NCBI RefSeq assembly: GCF_010731815.2
Contig: NZ_AP022593.1
Span: 124,001 to 188,000 of the forward strand
DNA: 64,000 bases
Direction: 5' to 3'
Origin: Mycolicibacterium arabiense
GTDB taxonomy: Bacteria > Actinomycetota > Actinomycetes > Mycobacteriales > Mycobacteriaceae
How positions within the stretch are numbered: the first letter of the stretch is position 1; every line of letters begins with the position of its first letter. Shown here in pieces: positions 57,876-64,000 of this stretch. The notes below the pieces were generated by a model. That model had not been told where the DNA came from. It worked only from the letters and a program-made list of their open reading frames with translations, and did no database searches. Both the position numbers and the translations under genes were made by a program.

Positions 57876-58904
57876 TCATCGGGCCGCCTCCTTGATCACC
57901 TGCACACCCGCCCCCGAGCCCGACACCACGAACAACGTGTTGGACTCCTCGTCGTAGGCCAGGGAGTTCGGTTGCCGAACAGTTGAATAACGCACCTTCT
58001 CCACTGGTATTCCGGTGGCGAGATCGTAACCAACGACGGTATTCGTCGCCGTCTCCGAAACCCACGCCAGCCGCGCCGAACCCGCCAGTCCGTAGGGTGC
58101 GCCGCCGACCGGGTAGCGCTGCCGCAGGATCAGCGGATCGGCGCCGAACACCAGCAGTGCCCCGCCGCGGGTGTCGGCGACCAGCACGCGTCCGGCCGGA
58201 TCGGCGGCGATGGTGGTGGCGCCCTCACCCGCGCGCAGCGCCTGACCTGCATCGTCACCGGAGGGATCGACCGTCGTCACAGACGTCTGACCGCGGTCGA
58301 GCACCACCACGGTGTCTCCCTGGGCGGCGAGCCCGTCCACCCGCGCGAAGATCTGCAGGCGCGCGGCGACGGCGATGTCGGACTCCAGCGTGTAGACCGC
58401 GCCGTCGGCGGTGCCCAGCGTGAGCCGTCCGTCGCCTCGGCGCGTGATCGCCGTGAAGTCGACGTCGGCGGCGCCCTCGACCTCGAACGGCGTCACCACG
58501 TCACCGGCCAATGCGAGGCGAACGTAACCTCCGCGAACGGCGGCGTAGACGGTGCCGTCACCGTCACCGGCCAGCGAACTCGCGGGCGTGGGCAAGGTCA
58601 CGGTCCGAGCGGCGCCCGTCGTCGGGAACACCGCCAGCGTCGAGCCGTTGCTACCGGTCCCGGTGAGGACGACCAGGCTCGACGTTGCCCGGTCGAACAC
58701 GGTGGTCAGGCCGGGTCCGTCGATCGTGCGCACCTCGCCGGCCGGCGGTGCGGCAGCAGGCGGGGAGTCGGCTGCGGTAGCCGGTGTGATCGTTGGCGGC
58801 GGTGCCTCGACGGGATCCGACGAGCACGCCCCGACCGCGACGACCGTCACACCAGCAATGGCTGCGTGAAACAGGCGACGTCGTAGGTTTCGATGAAAAG
58901 GCAA
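57876..58904 (-). CDS. lppL: Lipoprotein LppL (beta-propeller-like)
   Basis: This is a 342-residue lipoprotein. The signal HAAIAGVTVVAVGACSS has the Cys at about 27. A Pro/Ala/Thr-rich spacer leads to repeated short strands with DG, TG and DT turns (VYAAVRGGYVRL, VLVADTRGGALLVFG, WVSETATNTVVGYD), the look of a six- or seven-bladed propeller. It corresponds to Rv2138. The start is a TTG at 58904. It lies upstream of DUF5703-pyrD on the same strand with a 4-bp gap. Role unknown. Confidence 0.9.
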   Translation of the reverse strand: MPFHRNLRRRLFHAAIAGVTVVAVGACSSDPVEAPPPTITPATAADSPPAAAPPAGEVRTIDGPGLTTVFDRATSSLVVLTGTGSNGSTLAVFPTTGAARTVTLPTPASSLAGDGDGTVYAAVRGGYVRLALAGDVVTPFEVEGAADVDFTAITRRGDGRLTLGTADGAVYTLESDIAVAARLQIFARVDGLAAQGDTVVVLDRGQTSVTTVDPSGDDAGQALRAGEGATTIAADPAGRVLVADTRGGALLVFGADPLILRQRYPVGGAPYGLAGSARLAWVSETATNTVVGYDLATGIPVEKVRYSTVRQPNSLAYDEESNTLFVVSGSGAGVQVIKEAAR

Positions 58905-59013
58905 AGGGTAGCTCTCGGGGCGTGCGGATAAGAGGTCACTCGCAGGTCGAGTGTAGGGAAGCCGACGTTCACCGTTCGGTCGCGTCCGGCCTGCCAGGTA
59001 CGCGTCCCGGCGT

Positions 59014-59019
59014 TAGTGT
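59014..59019 (+). promoter_or_regulatory. Leaderless-type -10 box (TAGTGT) for the Rv2137c homologue
   Basis: TAGTGT ends 6 nt before ATG 59026. It lies in the 121-bp divergent gap with lppL. Confidence 0.5.
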
Positions 59020-59025
59020 GCGTCA

Positions 59026-59349
59026 ATGACCCTGGCTGCGGACCGGCCCGCGGTGGACCAGCGATTCCGCATCGAAGACATCTCGACGGGGCCGTTCGCC
59101 AGTGGCTTCGGCGTCGTCGGTGACGGCAGATCCTTCAGCTTCCACGTCGAATTCCAGGTCGATCGCCACGCCCTCGTCATCGAGGTCTACCGGCCCCGTC
59201 TGGCCGGCCCGGTACCGCAGGCCGAGGACGTGGTGGCCACGTCGACCCGCAGCCTGGCGAACATAGACGTCGACGACGAGCGCAGCCTCGCGGCGGCGGT
59301 ACGCGACGCCGTGGCCGACGCCCACCCGGTGCCACGCTCGAATCGCTGA
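59026..59349 (+). CDS. Small conserved protein, Rv2137c position
   Basis: This is a 107-residue soluble protein, possibly beta-rich (GFGVVGDGRSFSFHVEFQVDRHALVIEVYRP) with a C-terminal helix (DDERSLAAAVRDAVADA). Its place between lppL and uppP matches Rv2137c of M. tuberculosis. No domain is recognised. The -10 box supports ATG 59026. It probably reads into uppP, though that gene has its own promoter candidate. Confidence 0.75.
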   Translation: MTLAADRPAVDQRFRIEDISTGPFASGFGVVGDGRSFSFHVEFQVDRHALVIEVYRPRLAGPVPQAEDVVATSTRSLANIDVDDERSLAAAVRDAVADAHPVPRSNR

Positions 59350-59363
59350 TCCACCCCGCGCGG

Positions 59364-59369
59364 TACGGT
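59364..59369 (+). promoter_or_regulatory. Leaderless-type -10 box (TACGGT) for uppP
   Basis: TACGGT ends 7 nt before GTG 59377, which supports that start over the in-frame ATG at 59392. Confidence 0.45.
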
Positions 59370-59376
59370 CTTCGGC

Positions 59377-60222
59377 GTGATCGTCGAGGCCATGTCCTGG
59401 CTGCAGGTGGTGGTGTTGGCCGTACTGCAGGGGCTCACCGAGTTCCTGCCGGTGTCGTCCTCGGGCCACCTCGCCATCGCGTCCCAGCTGTTCTTCGACG
59501 ACGATGCGGGTGCCTCGTTCACCGCGGTGACGCAACTCGGCACCGAACTCGCGGTCCTGGTCTACTTCGCCGGCGACATCCGTCGCATCCTGATCGCCTG
59601 GTTCGGCGGTCTGCGCGACTCGGCGCGGCGCACGTCGGACTACTGGCTGGGCTGGTGGGTGATCATCGGCACCATCCCGATCTGCGTATTGGGTCTGGTC
59701 TTCAAGGACCAGATCCGCGGCGGGGTGCGCAACCTCTGGATCGTCGCCATCGCGCTGATCGCGTTCTCGGCCGTCATCGCCGCCGCGGAGTACTACGGCA
59801 AGCAGAACCGCACCGTCGAACAGCTGACGTGGAAGGACAGCGTCATCGTGGGTCTGGCGCAGTGCCTGGCACTGGTTCCGGGTGTCTCGCGATCGGGCGC
59901 CACGATCAGCGCGGGCCTGTTACTCGGCCAGAACCGAGAGGTGGCCGCCCGCTTCGGGTTCCTGCTGGCCATCCCGGCGGTGCTGGCGTCGGGTCTGTTC
60001 TCGCTGCCCGACGCGTTCGCCCCGGTGACCGAGGGCATGAGCGCCACCGGCCCGCAGCTACTGGTGTCGATCGTCATCGCGTTCGTCGTCGGCTACGCCG
60101 CGGTGGCCTGGTTCCTCAAGTTCCTGGTCCGGCACGGCATGTACTGGTTCGTCGCCTACCGCGTGCTGCTCGGCGTGGTCGTCCTCATCCTGCTCGGCAC
60201 CGGCGTCCTGGCGGCCTCCTGA
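59377..60222 (+). CDS. uppP: Undecaprenyl-diphosphatase UppP (BacA)
   Basis: This 281-residue polytopic phosphatase recycles the polyprenyl-PP carrier used by MraY and MurG. The two active-site repeats are [13 protein letters not shown] and [13 protein letters not shown], with Glu, Ser, His and Arg in place. It is homologous to Rv2136c and completes the cell wall theme of the window. It precedes the histidine phosphatase gene by 1 bp. Confidence 0.96.
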   Translation: MIVEAMSWLQVVVLAVLQGLTEFLPVSSSGHLAIASQLFFDDDAGASFTAVTQLGTELAVLVYFAGDIRRILIAWFGGLRDSARRTSDYWLGWWVIIGTIPICVLGLVFKDQIRGGVRNLWIVAIALIAFSAVIAAAEYYGKQNRTVEQLTWKDSVIVGLAQCLALVPGVSRSGATISAGLLLGQNREVAARFGFLLAIPAVLASGLFSLPDAFAPVTEGMSATGPQLLVSIVIAFVVGYAAVAWFLKFLVRHGMYWFVAYRVLLGVVVLILLGTGVLAAS

Positions 60223-60223
60223 C

Positions 60224-60925
60224 ATGACCGTCATCCTGCTCCGGCACGGACGCTCCACGTCCAACACCGCCCACACCCTCGCCGGCCGGTCCGAGGGCGT
60301 CGACCTCGACGACAAGGGCCGCGAACAAGCCCTCGGCGTCGTCGCCCGCATGGGCGACCTGCCGGTGAAGGCCATCGTCCGCTCGCCCCTGCTGCGCTGC
60401 GAACGCACCGTCGAACCCCTCGCGGACGCCCTGGGTCTGAACCCCGTCGTCGACGACCGGCTGATCGAGGTCGACTACGGACAGTGGACGGGCCGCAAGA
60501 TCGGCGACCTCGTCAAGGAACCGCTGTGGGCGGTAGTGCAGCAGCAGCCCAGCGCCGCGGTGTTCCCCGAGGGCGAAGGACTGGCGAACGTCCAGGCCAG
60601 GGCCGTCAGCGCGATCCGTGAGCACGACCGCAGGCTCGGCATGGAGCACGGCGGGGACGCCCTGTGGGTGGCGTGTACGCACGGCGACGTGATCAAGGCG
60701 GTGCTCGCCGACGCGCTCGGCGTGCATCTCGACGGCTTCCAGCGCATCACCGCGGACCCGGCGTCGATGAGCGTCATCCGCTACACCCCGGTGCGCCCGT
60801 TCGTCCTGCACGTCAATCACACTGGCGCAGACCTCACATCGGCGCTGGTGCCCAAGCCCGCGGAGACCGCGGCCGACGGCGCCGTCGGCGCCTCCGACGC
60901 GGTGGTCGGCGGTTCCACCGAGTGA
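60224..60925 (+). CDS. Histidine phosphatase family protein (Rv2135c homologue)
   Basis: This is a 233-residue phosphoglycerate-mutase-like phosphatase. The phospho-histidine is in LLRHGRSTSN, the partner Arg in SPLLRCERT, then EVDYGQWTGR and CTHGDVIKAVL (second catalytic His). The C-terminus is Ala/Gly-rich. Rv2135c has acid phosphatase activity. It is in an operon with uppP; a lipid-linked or mannose phosphate substrate is possible but not shown. Confidence 0.92.
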   Translation: MTVILLRHGRSTSNTAHTLAGRSEGVDLDDKGREQALGVVARMGDLPVKAIVRSPLLRCERTVEPLADALGLNPVVDDRLIEVDYGQWTGRKIGDLVKEPLWAVVQQQPSAAVFPEGEGLANVQARAVSAIREHDRRLGMEHGGDALWVACTHGDVIKAVLADALGVHLDGFQRITADPASMSVIRYTPVRPFVLHVNHTGADLTSALVPKPAETAADGAVGASDAVVGGSTE

Positions 60926-60980
60926 CCTACGGCCGTGGGAATTACGGCAGCTCAGCCGATACCGGTATTTTGGAAGGGCC

Positions 60981-61568
60981 ATGACCCGCTCGATTCACGT
61001 CTTCCGCTCACCCGACCGCTTCGTGGCCGGGACCGTCGGGCAGCCGGGAAACCGGACCTTCTATCTGCAGGCGGTCCACGACGCGCGGGTGGTGTCGGTG
61101 ATGCTGGAGAAGCAGCAGGTCGCCGTGCTGGCCGAGCGCATCTCCGCGCTGCTGCTCGAGATCAACCGCCGGTTCGGCACCCCGATCCCACCCGAGACCG
61201 ATGAGGTGGGGGACCTGAGCCCCCTGGTCATGCCCGTCGACGCGGAGTTCAGGGTCGGCACCATGGGCTTGGGCTGGGACTCCGAGGCGCGGACGGTCGT
61301 CGTCGAACTGCTCGCGGTATCGGATACCGAGTTCGACGCGTCGGTGGTCCTCGACGACGCCGAGGACGGCCCCGACGCCGTGCGGGTGTTCCTCACCCCC
61401 GAGTCGGCGCGCGAGTTCGCCAACCGTTCCAACCGCGTCATCTCCGCGGGGCGGCCGCCGTGCCCGCTGTGTGACGAACCCCTCGATCCCGCAGGCCACA
61501 TCTGCGTGCGGACCAACGGCTACCGGCGCGGCGCCTTCAGCGGTGCCGACGATGAGCCCGACTTCTGA
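60981..61568 (+). CDS. DUF3090 family protein (Rv2134c homologue)
   Basis: This is a 195-residue protein of unknown function, conserved in actinobacteria beside the SCO1664-like gene. It has a beta-rich core (IHVFRSPDRFVAGTVGQPGNRTFYLQ split by family Gly), a helix MLEKQQVAVLAERI, and a C-terminal metal-binding patch CPLCDEPLD-x4-HIC. A TATTTT hexamer at 60966 and AAGGG precede ATG 60981. The end overlaps the next gene by 17 bp, pointing to co-translation. Confidence 0.9.
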   Translation: MTRSIHVFRSPDRFVAGTVGQPGNRTFYLQAVHDARVVSVMLEKQQVAVLAERISALLLEINRRFGTPIPPETDEVGDLSPLVMPVDAEFRVGTMGLGWDSEARTVVVELLAVSDTEFDASVVLDDAEDGPDAVRVFLTPESAREFANRSNRVISAGRPPCPLCDEPLDPAGHICVRTNGYRRGAFSGADDEPDF

Positions 61569-62379
61569 CGCAGCGGTCGGAGAGGTCCTGAGTCGCGGTG
61601 AACTGACCGTCATCGGACGCATCCGATCCGCCAGCAACGCGACCTTCCTGTGCGAGGCGCATCTCGACGACCGGCAGGCGCACTGCGTCTACAAGCCGGT
61701 CGCCGGTGAGGCGCCGCTGTGGGACTTCCCCGACGGCACGCTCGCGGGCCGCGAGTACGGCGCCTTCCTGGTCTCGGATGCCCTCGGCTGGGAGATCGTG
61801 CCGCACACCCTCGTTCGCGAGGGACCGGCCGGGCCCGGCATGGTGCAGCAGTGGGTCGACCAGCCTGGCGACGCGCTCGACGACTCCGGCGCCGAACCCG
61901 AGGGACCCGATCTGGTCGACCTGGTGCCCGCGGGGCGCGTCCCGCCGGGCTACCTACCGATCCTGCAGGCCTACGACTACCAGGGCGACGAGGTCACGCT
62001 CGTGCACGCCGACGATGCGCGGCTGCGGCTGATGGCCGTGTTCGACGTGCTGATCAACAACGCCGACCGCAAGGGCGGCCACATCCTGGCGGGCACCGAC
62101 GGACGCGTGCGCGGCGTCGACCACGGGGTGAGCCTGCACAGCGACGACAAACTGCGCACCGTGCTGTGGGGGTGGGCGGGCAAGCCGATCGACGACGACA
62201 CCCTGGCTCGCGTCGCGGTGTTCCGAGACGCACTCTGCGGCGACCTCGCCGACGCGCTCAGCGGTCACATCACCAACCGCGAGATCGACGCCCTGTACGC
62301 CAGAGCCGTTCTGCTGCTTGACGATCCGGTGATGCCGACGCCCGACCGGCACCGGCCCATCCCGTGGCCCGCCTTCTGA
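61552..62379 (+). CDS. SCO1664-family, PI3/4-kinase-like fold protein (Rv2133c homologue)
   Basis: This is a 275-residue protein. It shows a kinase-like pattern with a glycine/Ser-Asn strand (IGRIRSASNATFLCE), Lys in CVYKPVAGE, a catalytic-loop-like LINNADRKGGHIL with Asn and Asp, and VRGVDHGVSLH (DxG-like). It is always next to DUF3090 in actinobacteria, so the two probably act together. ATG 61552 lies inside the DUF3090 gene. Activity unknown. Confidence 0.88.
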   Translation: MSPTSDAAVGEVLSRGELTVIGRIRSASNATFLCEAHLDDRQAHCVYKPVAGEAPLWDFPDGTLAGREYGAFLVSDALGWEIVPHTLVREGPAGPGMVQQWVDQPGDALDDSGAEPEGPDLVDLVPAGRVPPGYLPILQAYDYQGDEVTLVHADDARLRLMAVFDVLINNADRKGGHILAGTDGRVRGVDHGVSLHSDDKLRTVLWGWAGKPIDDDTLARVAVFRDALCGDLADALSGHITNREIDALYARAVLLLDDPVMPTPDRHRPIPWPAF

Positions 62380-62415
62380 CGGGCGCAACCCCGCTCTCCA
62401 CGCCTCCGCGTGTTC

Positions 62416-62421
62416 TACGCT
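62416..62421 (+). promoter_or_regulatory. Leaderless-type -10 box (TACGCT) for the GyrA-like/GNAT gene
   Basis: TACGCT ends 7 nt before ATG 62429, in the 49-bp gap after the SCO1664-like gene. No Shine-Dalgarno is present. Confidence 0.5.
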
Positions 62422-62428
62422 GGCGGTC

Positions 62429-63109
62429 ATGACCGATCATGACCGGGCCGCCGCCCGCCGCGAGATCACCGATGCCCTGCAGAAGGCGCTCGACCTCAGG
62501 CACGAAGTGCTCGACGTGATCGTCGAGGCGGACGACAAGGCCTCAGCGGTCGAGGCCATCGCCAAGCTGCTCGGCACGTCGCAGCTGGGTGGCGAGGCGG
62601 TGATGGCAATGCAGTTCGACCGCCTCACCCGGGATTCGCGCAGGCGCATCGCCCAGGAACTCGACGACCTGAACAAGCAACTCACGTTCACCTTCGCCGA
62701 GCGGCCTGCCAGCTCGGGGGAGGGCCTGACCTTGCGTCCGTTCTCCGCGGAGCTGGATCGCGACGTGTTCGCGGCCCGCACCTCCGACGTCGGCGCCAGC
62801 GGCGACGGATCGGGCGCCCCGGCAGGCAACCTCGACGACGAGATCCGTTCCGCGGTCAGCCGCGTGCACGCCGAGGAAGCGGTGTGGTTCGTCGCCGAGG
62901 AGGGCTCGCAGAAGGTCGGCATGGTCTTCGGTGAGCTGGTCGACGGCGAAGTGAACGTGCGCATCTGGATCCACCCCGACCACCGGCACCGCGGTTTCGG
63001 CACCGCCGCCCTGCGTCGCTCGCGTTCGGAGATGGCGGCCTACTTCCCGGCCGTCGCGATGGTGGTGCGCGCCCCGGCCGCCGCGCCGCAGTCGACACCG
63101 TCGGCGTGA
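62429..63109 (+). CDS. GyrA coiled-coil-like/GNAT fusion protein
   Basis: This is a 226-residue two-part protein. Residues 5-80 resemble the GyrA/ParC tower-coiled-coil segment ([26 protein letters not shown], then [23 protein letters not shown]). From about 92 a GNAT-like domain follows ([36 protein letters not shown] as motif A). The GNAT part ends ~25 residues after motif A in an Ala/Pro tail and seems to lack a full motif B. Function unknown. It overlaps cysQ by GTGA. Confidence 0.8.
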   Translation: MTDHDRAAARREITDALQKALDLRHEVLDVIVEADDKASAVEAIAKLLGTSQLGGEAVMAMQFDRLTRDSRRRIAQELDDLNKQLTFTFAERPASSGEGLTLRPFSAELDRDVFAARTSDVGASGDGSGAPAGNLDDEIRSAVSRVHAEEAVWFVAEEGSQKVGMVFGELVDGEVNVRIWIHPDHRHRGFGTAALRRSRSEMAAYFPAVAMVVRAPAAAPQSTPSA

Positions 63110-63873
63110 CGGACGCGGCGCTCGCCGCGCAAGTGGCGAAGGACGTCGGCGCGATGCTGGTGGACCTTCGCGAGGAGGTCGGGTTCTACGACCCCTATGA
63201 CCTGGGCGACATCGGCGACCGGCGGGCCAACACGTTCATCCTGGACCGGTTGCGCGAGGCCCGGCCGGACGACGCCATCCTGTCCGAGGAGGCGGCCGAC
63301 GACCTGGCGCGGTTGGGTGCCGACCGGGTGTGGATCGTCGACCCCGTCGACGGCACGCGCGAGTTCTCGATGCCCGGCCGGGTGGACTGGGCCGTGCACA
63401 TCGCGCTGTGGCAGCGCAGCGGCGCACCGGACGGCGGCCCCGACGGGGGCATCACCGATGCCGTCGTCGGACTGCCCGCCAGCGGTGAGGTCTACCGCAC
63501 CGACACCGTGACGGGCCCGCCGCCGCGCAGGCCCGGCCCGATCCGCGTCGCCACCAGCCGCAACCGGCCCCCCACCGTGCTGTGGTGGCTGCGCGACGTC
63601 CTCGACATCGAGCTGATCGGCATCGGCTCGGCGGGTGCCAAGGCAATGGCCGTGGTGCGTGGCGACGTCGACGCCTACATCCACGCGGGCGGGCAGTGGG
63701 AATGGGATTCGGCCGCGCCGGCAGGCGTCGTGGCTGCCGCGGGCCTGCACGCCTCGCGAATCGACGGCTCCCCGCTGCTCTACAACCGTCCCGACCCGTA
63801 CCTCCCCGACCTGCTGATGTGCAGGCCCGAGTTCGCCGAGATCCTGCTCGAGGGGATCCGCTCGATCTACTAG
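63106..63873 (+). CDS. cysQ: 3'-phosphoadenosine 5'-phosphate (PAP) phosphatase CysQ
   Basis: This is a 255-residue Mg-dependent phosphatase of the inositol monophosphatase superfamily. ILSEEAADD supplies metal-binding Glu, [12 protein letters not shown] is the signature with two Asp, and [15 protein letters not shown] is the C-terminal WD motif. It removes PAP in sulphate assimilation (Rv2131c). GTG 63106 overlaps the previous stop. It lies just before mshC, as in other mycobacteria. Confidence 0.94.
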   Translation: MTDAALAAQVAKDVGAMLVDLREEVGFYDPYDLGDIGDRRANTFILDRLREARPDDAILSEEAADDLARLGADRVWIVDPVDGTREFSMPGRVDWAVHIALWQRSGAPDGGPDGGITDAVVGLPASGEVYRTDTVTGPPPRRPGPIRVATSRNRPPTVLWWLRDVLDIELIGIGSAGAKAMAVVRGDVDAYIHAGGQWEWDSAAPAGVVAAAGLHASRIDGSPLLYNRPDPYLPDLLMCRPEFAEILLEGIRSIY

Positions 63874-63972
63874 TCGTGGACCCCTCCGGGAATGGAATCG
63901 GCGGCTCCGGCGTCCCTCTTCAAGCACACCCCCGTACGTGAGGAGCCCGAAATCGTCTCTAGAGTCGGAGCC

Positions 63973-64000
63973 ATGCAATCGTGGTCGGCGCCCGTCGTTC
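63973..64000 (+). CDS. mshC: Start of mshC (cysteine:glucosaminyl-inositol ligase), partial
   Basis: The last 28 bases encode MQSWSAPVV. This is the beginning of mycobacterial MshC, which ligates cysteine to GlcN-Ins in mycothiol synthesis. The place after cysQ agrees with Rv2130c. The 99-bp gap before it shows no strong promoter motif. Only nine codons are visible, so the call leans on synteny. Confidence 0.75.

Overview
The window is high-GC actinobacterial DNA. It comes from a member of the Mycobacteriaceae and looks like a rapid grower (Mycolicibacterium type). Gene content and order follow M. tuberculosis Rv2180c-Rv2130c closely, running plus to minus relative to that genome. The Mycobacterium-typical markers are aroG/pknL/Rv2175c, mptA, idsA2, lppM, a full division and cell wall (dcw) cluster, wag31, lppL, uppP, cysQ and the first codons of mshC. 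Family assignments rest on reading the proteins and remembered homologues; no database search was run.

Layout. (1) 1-8482: end of a membrane protein, a 3'-exoribonuclease, aroG, the kinase pknL facing its DNA-binding substrate, and a minus-strand set (GNAT, lppM, idsA2, mptA) for envelope mannan and prenyl lipids. (2) 8483-28221: the dcw cluster mraZ-rsmH-ftsL-pbpB-murE-murF-mraY-[murD remnant]-ftsW-murG-murC-ftsQ-ftsZ, then pgeF-yggS-sepF-yggT-wag31 and a small membrane protein. The genes overlap by ATGA/GTGA junctions, and mraZ is preceded by four 10-bp-spaced TGGNN repeats typical of an MraZ operator. (3) 28218-54466: accessory block lying between the Rv2143 and Rv2141c homologues. It holds a phosphoribosyltransferase, an SRPBCC-SDR fusion, a glutamine amidotransferase, a PLD-like protein, a CitA/CitB-type two-component system facing a tripartite tricarboxylate transporter (tctCBA plus a USP), a large glycine-rich repeat protein, a DUF1206 protein, a complete nitrate assimilation locus (nirBD and a small unknown gene facing narK-nasN, with GlnR-like boxes between), a DUF732 protein, a DUF222-HNH protein and an esterase. 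(4) 54475-64000: tRNA-Leu(GAG), an M20 peptidase, a YbhB protein, pyrD, a DUF5703 protein, lppL, uppP, a histidine phosphatase, a DUF3090 protein, an SCO1664-like protein, a GyrA-like/GNAT fusion, cysQ and the start of mshC.

The most striking observation is the absence of murD. In other mycobacteria it sits between mraY and ftsW. Here only about 140 bp remain, and they encode a recognisable scrap of the MurD C-terminal domain with decayed codon usage. MurD is essential for peptidoglycan synthesis, so either a second murD lies elsewhere in the genome or this is a deletion or assembly event. Other points of interest are a set of leaderless-type promoters (TANNNT ending 6-7 nt before the start codon), a perfect 7-bp inverted repeat between the two-component system and tctC, a nitrite-reductase-linked protein of unknown function, and the glycine-rich surface-type protein with three NPLNP-marked blocks and an S/G/T/D-rich tail.
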